From positions 4,836,001 to 4,900,000 of the forward strand of contig NZ_CP107903.1 of NCBI RefSeq assembly GCF_036013955.1: a DNA stretch of 64,000 nucleotides, given 5' to 3'. Made by a program: the position numbers and the translations under genes. Source of the stretch: Streptomyces sp. NBC_00459. GTDB taxonomy: Bacteria; Actinomycetota; Actinomycetes; Streptomycetales; Streptomycetaceae. Positions within the stretch are counted from its first letter, which is position 1; every line of letters begins with the position of its first letter. Shown one piece after another: positions 8,318-17,257 of the stretch. Below the pieces are notes generated by a model that saw nothing but the letters and a program-made list of their open reading frames with translations, ran no database searches and was not told where the DNA came from.

Positions 8318-10507
8318 ATGCGCACTGGTGAGCCCCTGCCCGCCGTGGGGGACGTCCTGGTCGCCCTCGCAACCGGCATGTGGCATTGGGACACAGCCAC
8401 ACAGCTGGTCACGCTCGACGCCGAGGCGGCCCGCCTGCTCGGCCTGCCCGCCGAGCCGACCACCCTCACGGAGGCCGCGACCCGGGCCCGTCTCCACCCG
8501 GTCGACTGGAACGAGATCGTCGGCGTCATCCAGCTCGCCGTCGCCGAGGACAGCATCGCCGAGGTCCGGGTCCGCGTCATGGACGAGCAGGGCCGGGTCA
8601 TCCGTACCGCACGCAGCCGCGCGAAGCCGACCTTCGACACCGCTCGCAAGGCGTACGACGTGATGGGCACCCTCCAGGAGGTCACCGAGCCCTCGCCCGC
8701 CACCGCCGCGCGCACCCCCGTCACCGGTGACTGGCGGCGCTCCCGGGAGGCGTTCCTGCTGGACGCGGGCCGGGCGCTGGCCGAGGCGCGGTCCACGGAG
8801 GAGGTGCTGCGGGTCGCGGCCGGCCTGTCGATGCCGGGATTCTCACCGGACGGCCTCGCCGTCTTCGGCGTCCAGGGCGACCGACTCACCGTCATCGGCC
8901 ACCACGGCCAGCGCCCCGGCGACGAGCGCCCCTTCTCCCACATGCCTCTGGAGACCGACTACCCGGCCGCCGAGGTGGTCCGCACCGGCCGGGCCGTCTA
9001 CCTGTCCTCCCCCGAGGCCTACAAGGCCCGCTACCCCACCGCCTGGCCACTCGCCCAGGTGTTCGACCGGCAGTCCTGGGCGTTCCTGCCACTGACGGTC
9101 GCGGGCCGCACGATGGGCGCCTGGATGGCGGGCTTCGCCTACCCGGTCAGCTTCATCCCCGACGAACGCTCGGTCCTGACGACGGTCGCCCGCATGCTCG
9201 CCCAGGCCCTCTCCCGGGCGGGCGTGGCCGAGTCGGAACGCGAACTGACCGACGGCCTGCAACGCTCGATGCTGCCGACCCTCGGCCCCGAGATACCCGG
9301 CATGGAGGTCGCCGCCCGCTACATACCGACCGGCGGCGGTCTCCAGGTCGGCGGCGACTGGTACGACATGATCCCGCTGCCCGGCGGCGGACGTTTCGCC
9401 CTGGTCATCGGCGACGTCCAGGGCCACGACGTCCGCGCCGCCGGCCTGATGGGCCAGCTGCGCATAGCGCTGCGCGCCTACGCCTCCGAGGGCCACCGCC
9501 CCGACGCGGTCCTCTCCCGCGCCTCCCGCTTCCTGCACGGCATCACCCACTCCGCGAACAGCACGGTCGGCGGCGATCTGCGCTTCGCGACCTGCCTGTA
9601 CGTCGAGGTCGACCCCGCGACCGGCGTCCTGGAGATCGCCCGAGCCGGCCACCCGGACCCGGCGATCCGTATGGCGGACGGCACGGTACTCACCCGCCCG
9701 ACGGCAGGCGGCCTCCCCCTGGGCATCGACCCGGACGCCGACTACCCCACCACCCTCCTCGCCCTCGAACCCGGCGAGACCATGCTCCTGTGCACCGACG
9801 GCCTGATCGAGACCGGCGGCCACGACCTGGACACGGGCTGGCAGCGCATCCGGGCGACCCTGGAGGAACACAAGGGAGACATCAAGGCCGAGGACCTGGA
9901 GGAACTGGCCGACGCCCTCGTCCAGGCCGTGCACGGCCCGTCCTCCCACCACACCACGGGCCCGCTGGCCGACCGCCGCGAGGACGACATAGCGCTGCTG
10001 CTCCTGAGCCGCCCCGGCGAGTGCGCCACCGACGGCACCCAGCCACCGTCAGCACGCCCCACCGTCCGGCGCACCATGCTGACGATCGCCCAGGCGGAAC
10101 CCGAGCGCGTCGCCGTGGCCCGCCAGCAACTCCGCGAACAGCTCCACGACTGGCCCTGTCCCGACCAGGTCGACTCGGCGGTCCTCCTGGTCTCCGAGAC
10201 GGCCACCAACGTCCTGGTCCACACGGACGCCGACGCCCTGGTAATCGCCGAGGTCACGGGCGCCCCCGGCGCGCGCCGCATCCGCGTCGAGGTCACGGAC
10301 GTGAGCGACGACCTCCCCCACAAACGCCGCCCGGGCGAACTGGCCTCGTCCGGCCGGGGGTTGATGCTCATCGAGATGCTCGCGGACTCCTGGGGGGTGG
10401 ACCCGCGGGGCGAGGGCAAGAGCATCTGGTTCGAGCTGTACGAGAGGCCGCACGAGGAGGACGGAACGGAGAAGAGGGAGAAGAGGGAGACGGAGAAGGA
10501 GGTCTAG
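8318..10507 (+). CDS. PAS-GAF-SpoIIE phosphatase with C-terminal HATPase domain
   Basis: A 729-residue multidomain regulator. Residues 1-125 resemble a PAS sensor (MWHWDTATQLVTLDAEAARLL). About 145-305 is GAF-like. About 310-540 is a PP2C/SpoIIE serine phosphatase with metal-binding aspartates in GGDWYDM (345-351), VIGDVQGHD (363-371) and LLCTDGLIE. About 590-725 is a GHKL ATPase of the anti-sigma RsbW/SpoIIAB type (SETATNVLVHTDADAL, SSGRGLMLIEMLADSWG). Such Streptomyces proteins join a sensor, an anti-anti-sigma phosphatase and an anti-sigma kinase in one chain and act in sigma-B-like partner switching; no partner STAS or sigma gene lies nearby. The P450 gene follows by 45 bases in the same direction. 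Confidence 0.92.
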   Translation: MRTGEPLPAVGDVLVALATGMWHWDTATQLVTLDAEAARLLGLPAEPTTLTEAATRARLHPVDWNEIVGVIQLAVAEDSIAEVRVRVMDEQGRVIRTARSRAKPTFDTARKAYDVMGTLQEVTEPSPATAARTPVTGDWRRSREAFLLDAGRALAEARSTEEVLRVAAGLSMPGFSPDGLAVFGVQGDRLTVIGHHGQRPGDERPFSHMPLETDYPAAEVVRTGRAVYLSSPEAYKARYPTAWPLAQVFDRQSWAFLPLTVAGRTMGAWMAGFAYPVSFIPDERSVLTTVARMLAQALSRAGVAESERELTDGLQRSMLPTLGPEIPGMEVAARYIPTGGGLQVGGDWYDMIPLPGGGRFALVIGDVQGHDVRAAGLMGQLRIALRAYASEGHRPDAVLSRASRFLHGITHSANSTVGGDLRFATCLYVEVDPATGVLEIARAGHPDPAIRMADGTVLTRPTAGGLPLGIDPDADYPTTLLALEPGETMLLCTDGLIETGGHDLDTGWQRIRATLEEHKGDIKAEDLEELADALVQAVHGPSSHHTTGPLADRREDDIALLLLSRPGECATDGTQPPSARPTVRRTMLTIAQAEPERVAVARQQLREQLHDWPCPDQVDSAVLLVSETATNVLVHTDADALVIAEVTGAPGARRIRVEVTDVSDDLPHKRRPGELASSGRGLMLIEMLADSWGVDPRGEGKSIWFELYERPHEEDGTEKREKRETEKEV

Positions 10508-10552
10508 CGCGAACGGGCACCCCGGGCGCCCAGAAATGCGGATGATACGACT

Positions 10553-12007
10553 ATGGCCGTCACACGCACCGTCCGCAGGACCGTACCCGGGACCACGTCC
10601 ACCACCGCTCCCTTCCCAGGCCCCACCGGCCACCCCCTCCTGGGCTCGGCCCTGGACCTCCGCAGGGATCCGCTCGGCACCTTCGTCGGCGCCCAGCGAG
10701 AACACGGCGACGTGGTCCGCCTGGCAGCAGGCCCGCCCGGTCTCCGTACGGTCATGTACTGCGTCTTCTCCCCCGAGGGCGCCCAGCAGGTCCTGGCCAC
10801 GCAGGCCGCGAACTTCCGCAAGGACAACGTCTTCTACGAGGAGATCCGCCAGACCGGCGGCAACGGCCTCCTGACCAGCCAGGACGACGTCTACCTCCGC
10901 CAACGGCGTCTGATCCAGCCCCTGTTCACCAAAAAGCGGGTCGACGGTTACGCCGCGACGATCATCGGCGAGGCCGAGGCGACAGCGGAACGCTGGCGGA
11001 ACACGCCCGACGTGGACGTCGTACGGGAGATGGACCGGCTGGCGATGCGCGCGGTCTCCCGGGTCCTGTTCGGCGCGGATGTCGAGGCCGCGGTGGACGT
11101 CATCCACGCCAACTTCCCGGTCATCAGCGCGTACATCGCAGGGCGGGCCTACGCCCCGATCCGGCTCCCGCGCACCTGGCCCACACCGTCCAACAGGCGT
11201 GCGGAGGCGGCGACCCGGGCGGTGTACGAGGTCTGCGACCGGATCATCGCGACGCGCCGGAGCAACGGGAGCGAAGCAGCCGACGAGGCAGCCGGGGCCG
11301 ACCTGCTCTCCCTCCTCTCCCAGGCACAGAACGAGGAGGACGGCAGCCTCGACGCCACCGAACTCCGCGACCAGGTCCTGGTGTTCCTGCTGGCGGGCCA
11401 CGAAACGACGGCGACGTCACTGGCCTTCGCACTCCGCCTCCTGGCCTGCCACCCCGAGGCAAGGGCCCGGGTCCAGGAGGAGATCGACGCGCTGCCGCCG
11501 GGGGAGCCGTACACGGCGGCGACCGTTGACCGACTCCCGTACCTGACACAGGTCCTGAAGGAGACGATGCGCCTGTATCCGGCCGCGCCGCTGATGGGCA
11601 GGCGGGCGGTGGCAGAGACGGAGATCGACGGCCACATCATCCCGGCGGGCGCGGACGTCCTCATCTCGCCCTGGGTCACCCACCGCCACCCGGCCCACTG
11701 GGACACCCCCGACCGCTTCGACCCGGACCGCTTCACCCCCGACCAGGAGACCGCCCGCCACCGCTACGCATGGCTCCCCTTCGGCGGCGGCCCCCGCGCG
11801 TGCATCGGCCGCCACTTCTCGATGCTGGAGTCGGTCCTGGCCCTGGCGGTACTGCTCCGCGAGTACGACGTCGAGGCGCCGACCGCGGAGATGCCGGTGA
11901 CGGCGGCGGTGACGTTGCAGGCGGCGGGGGAGGCCCGGGTGGGGTTGCGGGCGCGAGGGCGCGGCCTGGCGTCAAAATCGGTGCGCCCGTATCCCCCTAA
12001 TGAATGA
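10553..12007 (+). CDS. Cytochrome P450 monooxygenase
   Basis: A 484-residue haem-thiolate monooxygenase. The I-helix oxygen-activation motif AGHETT is at 281-286, the ExxR motif at 337-340 (KETMRL), and the haem-binding loop FGGGPRACIGRH gives the axial ligand Cys417. No membrane anchor is present, so it is soluble. The tight FGGGPRACIG loop and overall length resemble fatty-acid or terpenoid P450s (CYP102/CYP4-like) more than the roughly 400-residue antibiotic P450s; the substrate is unknown. No ferredoxin or reductase gene is adjacent. No Shine-Dalgarno is evident; GATGAT at 10541-10546 is 6 bases before the ATG, so it may be leaderless or co-transcribed with the phosphatase. Confidence 0.93.
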   Translation: MAVTRTVRRTVPGTTSTTAPFPGPTGHPLLGSALDLRRDPLGTFVGAQREHGDVVRLAAGPPGLRTVMYCVFSPEGAQQVLATQAANFRKDNVFYEEIRQTGGNGLLTSQDDVYLRQRRLIQPLFTKKRVDGYAATIIGEAEATAERWRNTPDVDVVREMDRLAMRAVSRVLFGADVEAAVDVIHANFPVISAYIAGRAYAPIRLPRTWPTPSNRRAEAATRAVYEVCDRIIATRRSNGSEAADEAAGADLLSLLSQAQNEEDGSLDATELRDQVLVFLLAGHETTATSLAFALRLLACHPEARARVQEEIDALPPGEPYTAATVDRLPYLTQVLKETMRLYPAAPLMGRRAVAETEIDGHIIPAGADVLISPWVTHRHPAHWDTPDRFDPDRFTPDQETARHRYAWLPFGGGPRACIGRHFSMLESVLALAVLLREYDVEAPTAEMPVTAAVTLQAAGEARVGLRARGRGLASKSVRPYPPNE

Positions 12008-12073
12008 ACAAGCTTGCTATGGACGCGCGTTGCTCCTCCACCTGCCTACCTTCCGAGGCGGAGGTGATGCTCG

Positions 12074-12943
12074 ATGTACGAGCAGAACAACACGCGCAAA
12101 GACGCGATCGACATCAACGACTTCGTGTACGCGGCCACGGGGGCGCGGGTACGGAGGCTGACGATGCCGGACGGGACGCACTGGTTTCCCGCGACGGACG
12201 TACTCAACAAGCTGGGGTACACGAACCCCAGGAAGACTCTGGCGGACCATGTCCCCACAGAGCACCGAGAGACTCTCGAGACCGTAACTGGAGGGCACGG
12301 TCTCAGTGTTCCCGCAGGTCGGGAGTGGCGCCGAGACATGAATCTCGTGGACCTCCAAGGTCTGATCCGGTTGGTCAACGGCTGTACCAAACCGTCGGCA
12401 CAGCCGTTCAAGGCCTGGGCCTCAGAAGTCATCGCCACCATCCAGCGCGACGGCTCCTACTCCCTCGAACCGGCCACCCTGCAACCCACCCCGACCACCG
12501 TCACCGCCTACGCGGTCCCCCAGCAACTCGCCGACGCCCTCGTCCGTCTCGAAGAGCGCGTCGACCGCCAGGACGAAACCCTGCGTCAGATCGACACCAA
12601 GCAGAACGTGATCGTCGACATGCTCAGGGACCTCACCCAGACCCTCCGCCGCGCCGGCGACCTCACCCGCCCCGTCCAGGCCCCGGAGCTGACACCCCAA
12701 CAGCTCCTGTCCAACTGGAAGTCCAGGAACCTCGTCGTCACCGAGGACGTCCACAAGGTCGCCGCCCACCTGGCCCCGGCCCTGCTGCACGGCGGCGCCA
12801 ACTACAGCGTGGAGGAGATCTCCGTACACACCGAGCTCTCCCCGGACCGCGTCCGCCACAGCCTGGAACTGCTGTCCGAGCAGGGATGCGTACGCGAGGC
12901 CGGCCGCACTCCGGACGACACTCCGTTCTACGTACTGCCGTAG
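12074..12943 (+). CDS. BRO-N antirepressor-like protein with C-terminal winged helix
   Basis: A 289-residue protein. Residues about 20-130 match the BRO-N DNA-binding fold of phage antirepressors (HWFPATDVLNKLGYTNPRK, DLQGLIRLVNGCTKPSA, FKAWASEVIATIQRDG). Residues about 150-200 form a predicted coiled coil (ALVRLEERVDRQDETLRQ), and about 225-289 looks like a winged helix (YSVEEISVHTELSPDRVRHS). The start is certain: GGAGGTGATG, nearly a full anti-16S match, sits 3 bases before the ATG. No other phage gene is adjacent, so it seems a domesticated single gene. Its target is unknown. Confidence 0.88.
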   Translation: MYEQNNTRKDAIDINDFVYAATGARVRRLTMPDGTHWFPATDVLNKLGYTNPRKTLADHVPTEHRETLETVTGGHGLSVPAGREWRRDMNLVDLQGLIRLVNGCTKPSAQPFKAWASEVIATIQRDGSYSLEPATLQPTPTTVTAYAVPQQLADALVRLEERVDRQDETLRQIDTKQNVIVDMLRDLTQTLRRAGDLTRPVQAPELTPQQLLSNWKSRNLVVTEDVHKVAAHLAPALLHGGANYSVEEISVHTELSPDRVRHSLELLSEQGCVREAGRTPDDTPFYVLP

Positions 12944-12963
12944 TCCAGTAGCGCCGAAGACAG

Positions 12964-13006
12964 ACGGGCCCGAAGCCGCAAAACAAGGTTGCGGCTTCGG
13001 GCCCGT
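12964..13006. terminator. Bidirectional terminator between BRO-N and pirin genes
   Basis: A perfect 17-bp stem (left arm 12964-12980, right arm 12990-13006) with a 9-base loop AAACAAGGT. It sits in the 90-base gap between convergent genes and can serve both. Confidence 0.88.
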
Positions 13007-13033
13007 TCGTACAGTACTGAAATTTCCTACGGT

Positions 13034-14005
13034 CTACAGGCCACCCTCGGACATTCCATGCACAGCCGGCACAGTTCCCAGCCGACCCTTCTGGAAGTCC
13101 TCGAACGCCTGCTCAAGCTCCGCCCGTGTGTTCATCACGAACGGGCCGTAGTGGGCCATCGGCTCACGGATCGGCTGCCCGCCGAGGAGTACGACCTCCA
13201 GGTCCGGGCTGTTCGCGTCCTGCAGTTCGTCCGCGCGGATCGTCAGGGACGAGCCCGCGCCGAAGACCGCGGTCTGGCCCTTGTGGACCGGGCGCCGGTC
13301 CACACCCACGCTGCCGCGGCCCGCCAGGACGTACGCCAGGCCGTTGAAGTCCTCGCGCCAGGGGAGGGTGACCTCCGCGCCCGGGGCCAGCGTGGCGTGG
13401 ACCAGGCTGATCGGGGTGTGGGTGATACCGGGGCCCTCGTGGCCGTCCAGCTCACCGGCGATGACGCGCAGGAGCGCGCCTCCGTCGTGGGACGTGAGGA
13501 GCTGGACCTGACCTCCTCGGATGTCCTGGTAGCGCGGGGCCATCATCTTGTCCTTGGCCGGGAGGTTCACCCACAGCTGGATACCGTGGAAGAGGCCTCC
13601 GGACATGACGAGGGACTCCGGGGGAGCCTCGATGTGGAGGAGGCCCGAGCCGGCCGTCATCCACTGGGTGTCACCGTTGGTGATGGTGCCGCCGCCACCC
13701 TGCGAGTCCTGGTGGTCGAAGATCCCGTCCATGATGTAGGTGACGGTCTCGAAGCCGCGGTGAGGGTGCCAGGGCGTGCCCTTGGGCTCACCCGGCGCGT
13801 ACTCCACCTCACCCATCTGGTCCATCATGATGAACGGGTCGAGGTGCTTGTAGGCGATCCCGGCGAACGCCCGGCGCACCGGGAAGCCCTCACCCTCGAA
13901 ACCGCTCGGCGCGGTCGTCACGGTGAGCACGGGACGCGCCACGGCGTCGGCCGGAGCGGCCACACGGGGCAGGGTCAGCGGGTTCTCGACGGTCACTGCA
14001 GGCAT
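13034..14005 (-). CDS. Pirin family protein
   Basis: A 323-residue bicupin pirin. The N-terminal cupin has the metal-binding pattern PHRGFETVTYIMDG preceded by TPWHPH, with later His (LLHIEAPPE) and Glu. The C-terminal cupin (LPWREDFNGLAYVLAGRG) is degenerate as usual. Pirins are iron-binding proteins acting as quercetinases or as redox-linked regulatory partners; which applies cannot be told. The ATG is supported by GGAGG about 7 bases upstream. About 30 bases before the start there is an AT-rich stretch (GTTGATTATTGAAC on the plus strand) that stands out and could hold the promoter or an operator. Confidence 0.92.
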   Translation of the reverse strand: MPAVTVENPLTLPRVAAPADAVARPVLTVTTAPSGFEGEGFPVRRAFAGIAYKHLDPFIMMDQMGEVEYAPGEPKGTPWHPHRGFETVTYIMDGIFDHQDSQGGGGTITNGDTQWMTAGSGLLHIEAPPESLVMSGGLFHGIQLWVNLPAKDKMMAPRYQDIRGGQVQLLTSHDGGALLRVIAGELDGHEGPGITHTPISLVHATLAPGAEVTLPWREDFNGLAYVLAGRGSVGVDRRPVHKGQTAVFGAGSSLTIRADELQDANSPDLEVVLLGGQPIREPMAHYGPFVMNTRAELEQAFEDFQKGRLGTVPAVHGMSEGGL

Positions 14006-14067
14006 GTCGGGACCTCCTTGTGCGGCCAGTTTAGTTGATTATTGAACTTCCTGCTACCCCTAACAGG

Positions 14068-14099
14068 GGAGGCCCGGAGGGCATTCCCTCCGGGCCTCC
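14068..14099 (-). terminator. Terminator of the secreted Pro/Ser/Thr-rich protein gene
   Basis: A 14-bp perfect stem (GGAGGCCCGGAGGG at 14068-14081 with 14086-14099) closed by a 4-base loop CATT. It lies 34 bases after the stop of the minus-strand gene and before the pirin promoter. Confidence 0.88.
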
Positions 14100-14132
14100 T
14101 CAGCCGACCGGGGCCGGCCGGTACGCGCGGTA

Positions 14133-16349
14133 CTAGTTGCTGAAGTACAGGTACTTCCAGGATCCGAACGTCGTCGAGTTCACGTTGTCGCCGGAGGCGC
14201 CGTCGATGTACGCCGACCGTACCCGGGCCCGGATGCCCGACTCACCGGGCGCCACGAGCTCCACCGCCGACCTGCCGTTCGTGGCGAGCGCGAAGTACTG
14301 GGACTCGGCGGAGTACCACGTGCCCTCGAAGTACACCTGAAGGTCGAAGCGCTGCTGACGGCCCGGGTAGTAGGGCATCGAGGTCGTCAGCACCGGGTTG
14401 GTGTTCTTGTGGAACCAGTAGTACGAGGTCGAGCCGATCTTGGCGGTCTTGTAGTGCCGGGACACGGCCGTGGAGATCCGCACCCGCGCGTTCGCCGTGA
14501 CCTTGACCGTCTTCGGCGCGAAGCGGGCGTCACCCTTGAAGACCGCGGTGACGTTCGTGTCGCGGGTCATGTCGACGGTCGCGGTGAGGTTTCCGGCGGA
14601 GTTGACCTTGCCGGTCTTGACCAGCCTCTTCGGCCTGTCGCTGCCGTGCGGGTCGGCCCAGATCTCGACCGTGCGGTTCTTGTACGTCCGGCCCAGGTGT
14701 GCGGTGAACCTGACGTCGGTGCCGTAGTTGTAGAGCTTCTTGTTGTTGTTCAGGGTCAGCGTCGTCGCCGTACGGGAGACCGCGACCTTGTCGGAGACGG
14801 CGACCGGCGTGTGCGCGGCGTCACCGGCGTACGCCACCTTGTAGGTGACCGTGCCGCCGACGGGCGGGGTGTTGGTGAAGGAGTACGTGCCGTCCGACTT
14901 CACCGTGACCGACGGCAGTGCCCTGCCGTTCGGGGTCTCCAGGTCGGTGCGGGTGACGCTCAGCTTGACGCCGGCCGGCAGCGCGACCGTCGCCGAGAGC
15001 TTTCCGGAGACCGTGAGCTTCTTGGCGCGGGTGGCGTTCGACGGAGCGTTCACCGTCAGGGTCGGGACGTTCTTCGTCGGGTCGGTGAGCACCTTGAGGG
15101 TGTAGCCGCTGCCGGTACCGACCACGGCGAAGATCCGCGAGGAGTCGGGTGCCCAGGCCAGGTCGGCGGTGCCGTACGTGCCGGTCGGGTACGTACGGAG
15201 CGACCTCGTGGCGTTCGGCCGGTAGACGGCCACCTTGGTGCCGGTGACCTGGGCGATCAGGCCGTTCGGAGCGATGTCGGCGCTCTGGCCGCCCGGGTAG
15301 GCGCCCGCCTTGGTGAACGAACCGTTCGCGTAGGCGTCCCGGTCCGTGCCGTTGACCAGTACCTGCGCGGCGCCGGGGACGAGGTCGATGTCACCGATGC
15401 CGCTGTTGAGCGTGTAGTCCGCCTGATACCAGGCGGTCAGCTCGGGCGTCCGACCCGAGACGTCCACGACGGCCATCGAGTCCGAGGACAAGCCGGTCTG
15501 ACCGACGGCCAGCAGACCTGGCGCCGACGCGCTCGCGTCGAGGAGCCCCTGGCCATGGATGCCGATGTTGCCCGCGGGGAACTGCTCCATCGACACCGGG
15601 CCGGCCTCGGCCACGGCCACCCGAGCCGCGGCGGACGAGTCGGAGGAGCCGGACGGGTCCGACGAGGAGTCGGCCGAGGTCTCCGGGGACGGGGTGGGGG
15701 ACGTGGGCTCGGCCGAGGGATCGGGCGACGGCTCCGTCGTGGGCTCCGCGGACGGCTCCGTGCTCGGGTCGTCGGACGGGTCCGGTGCGGGCGACGTCGG
15801 CGGCTGGGACGGCGGGGCCGTCGGCTCGACGGTCGGCGGCTCGGAGGTCGGGACGGCCGTCGGGGTCGGTGTCGGGTCCGGGGTCTCGGTCCAGTTCGGG
15901 TCGACCGAGCCCAGGTCGCCGTCCCACTGGTCGCCGTAGCTGAACCAGAGCTTGCCGCCGGTGAAGGCGAGGTAGCGCGGGCCGGTGTCGGTGGGAATCG
16001 AGTAGCGGGCCTTGATGTTCAGGGTGGCCGGGTCGAGGGCCACGATCTGGTGCCGCGCGGGCAGGGACGCGTACAGGGTGCGTCCGTCGTCGGACAGTGC
16101 CAGGTCGGCGACGGAACCGAGGCCGCCGACCGTGTCGACGACGGCGCCCGAGTAACTCGCCGCCACTACACGGCCGTTGCCGCTGTCGCCGACGAAGACC
16201 CGCTTCAGGATCGCGTCCGCGACGATGCCCCCGGGCGACTGCACGGTGGCGACGGCCGCCGAGGCCGTACCGGTGGTGGCGACGCTCAGTGCCACCGAAC
16301 TGAAGAGAACCGCGAGCGCCGTCGCGGTCGAAGTGCTGCGCATGCGCAC
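14133..16349 (-). CDS. Secreted beta-propeller/Ig-like protein with Pro/Ser/Thr linker
   Basis: A protein of 736 to 738 residues with a classical signal peptide ending TASA-AVATV. The region to about 150 has propeller-like repeats (GDSGNGRVVAASY, SDDGRTLYASL, QIVALDPATL). About 155-240 is a long Pro/Ser/Thr/Glu/Asp linker typical of wall-spanning exoproteins. More propeller-like repeats follow (ADLAWAPDSSRIFAVVG), then bacterial Ig-like segments of about 90 residues (LTVSGKLSATVALPAG, TATTLTLNNNKKL). No enzyme motif or sorting signal is seen, so it is probably a secreted binding or structural protein. Two starts are possible: GTG at 16349, 9 bases from a GGGGGG stretch, or ATG at 16343. Confidence 0.82.
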   Translation of the reverse strand: MRMRSTSTATALAVLFSSVALSVATTGTASAAVATVQSPGGIVADAILKRVFVGDSGNGRVVAASYSGAVVDTVGGLGSVADLALSDDGRTLYASLPARHQIVALDPATLNIKARYSIPTDTGPRYLAFTGGKLWFSYGDQWDGDLGSVDPNWTETPDPTPTPTAVPTSEPPTVEPTAPPSQPPTSPAPDPSDDPSTEPSAEPTTEPSPDPSAEPTSPTPSPETSADSSSDPSGSSDSSAAARVAVAEAGPVSMEQFPAGNIGIHGQGLLDASASAPGLLAVGQTGLSSDSMAVVDVSGRTPELTAWYQADYTLNSGIGDIDLVPGAAQVLVNGTDRDAYANGSFTKAGAYPGGQSADIAPNGLIAQVTGTKVAVYRPNATRSLRTYPTGTYGTADLAWAPDSSRIFAVVGTGSGYTLKVLTDPTKNVPTLTVNAPSNATRAKKLTVSGKLSATVALPAGVKLSVTRTDLETPNGRALPSVTVKSDGTYSFTNTPPVGGTVTYKVAYAGDAAHTPVAVSDKVAVSRTATTLTLNNNKKLYNYGTDVRFTAHLGRTYKNRTVEIWADPHGSDRPKRLVKTGKVNSAGNLTATVDMTRDTNVTAVFKGDARFAPKTVKVTANARVRISTAVSRHYKTAKIGSTSYYWFHKNTNPVLTTSMPYYPGRQQRFDLQVYFEGTWYSAESQYFALATNGRSAVELVAPGESGIRARVRSAYIDGASGDNVNSTTFGSWKYLYFSN

Positions 16350-16475
16350 AGTAATGAACCCCCCACAAGGAACCCGGCATCACCGGGAGCTGAGAGCGCC
16401 GCGCGACACCCAGGCGCGACCGCCGGAAGCGGTGGCCAGTGGGGCGCGGCTGCCAGAAGGAACCCTATGGCATGC

Positions 16476-16490
16476 CTGTGACAATCACAG
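16476..16490. promoter_or_regulatory. Inverted repeat CTGTGACAATCACAG, candidate operator
   Basis: A perfect inverted repeat with 6-base arms and a 3-base centre, about 130 bases upstream of the secreted propeller gene. It resembles a Crp/Fnr-family half-site pair (TGTGA/TCACA) but with a 3-base rather than the usual 6-base spacer. The remainder of the 231-base gap 16350-16580 shows nothing else clear. Confidence 0.35.
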
Positions 16491-16580
16491 AGGGGATTTC
16501 CAGCGCGGAAGACAACGATTTCGGCGCGGGGGACGGGGTTTGCGGCACGCGGGGAGCAGAGGGAGCGGCGGCGGCGATCC

Positions 16581-17048
16581 TCAGCCGTACATCCTGCGCA
16601 TCGCGAACTCCACCATCTGCTCGACCGCCTTGGCGTCGAACACCATGCGGTGCTCGCCCTCCATGTCCACGACGAAGCCGTAGCCCGTGGGCAGCAGGTC
16701 GATGACCTCGGCGCCGGTGATCACGAAGTACTTGGACTCCTTGCCGGCGTAGCGGCGCAGCTCCTTCAGGGAGGTGAACATCGGGATCACCGGCTGCTGG
16801 GTGTTGTGCAGCGCCAGGAACCCGGGGTTGTCGCCGCGCGGGCAGTACACCTTCGACGTGGCGAAGACCTGCTGGAAGTCCTCGGCCGACAGTGAGCCCG
16901 TCGTGAAAGCGCGCACCGCGTCCGCCAGGGACGGCGGGGACGGCTCGGGGTACAGCGGCGGCTGCTGGCCGTACCCGCCCGGCATCTGCTGCTGCGGCTG
17001 GGCGTACTGCTGCTGCGCCCCGGCGGCGTTCTGGTCATAGCCGTACAT
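16581..17048 (-). CDS. SseB N-terminal domain protein
   Basis: A 155-residue protein. Residues 1-40 are a Gln/Pro/Gly/Tyr-rich disordered stretch (QQQYAQPQQQMPGGYGQQPP). Residues about 45-155 match the SseB N-terminal domain found in many actinobacterial proteins (VYCPRGDNPGFLALHNTQQP, VIPMFTSLKELRRYAG, VIDLLPTGYGFVVDMEG). Its function is unknown. The ATG at 17048 is chosen because it opens the Tyr/Gln-rich segment; there is no Shine-Dalgarno, but a TACTCT -10-like hexamer on the minus strand (17056-17061) lies 7 bases upstream, so the gene may be leaderless. Confidence 0.8.
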   Translation of the reverse strand: MYGYDQNAAGAQQQYAQPQQQMPGGYGQQPPLYPEPSPPSLADAVRAFTTGSLSAEDFQQVFATSKVYCPRGDNPGFLALHNTQQPVIPMFTSLKELRRYAGKESKYFVITGAEVIDLLPTGYGFVVDMEGEHRMVFDAKAVEQMVEFAMRRMYG

Positions 17049-17257
17049 GGGCGCAAGAGTACCGAGAGCGCGGCCGAGTGGGGGCGGCCCGGTCCCCTGC
17101 TTGCGGCCGACGCGGCCGGACCGTCCCATGGGGAGTCCACAGGTGCGGCCCTGGTTTGCCACAGCGGGCGCTCATACCGTCGACTTCGACAAAGGAATGA
17201 TCAGGCAGCGGCAAAGTCCGGGTAATACCCGGCGGGCGCAGACAGAGGGAGACGGCC

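Noticed and set aside
10553..12007. Biosynthetic gene cluster around the P450
   Set aside because: No synthase, ferredoxin or tailoring genes are adjacent; the neighbours are regulatory.
16383..16410. CTGAGA motif resembling a TPP riboswitch
   Set aside because: It is on the opposite strand to the only downstream gene, and no thiamine gene or second conserved stem is present.
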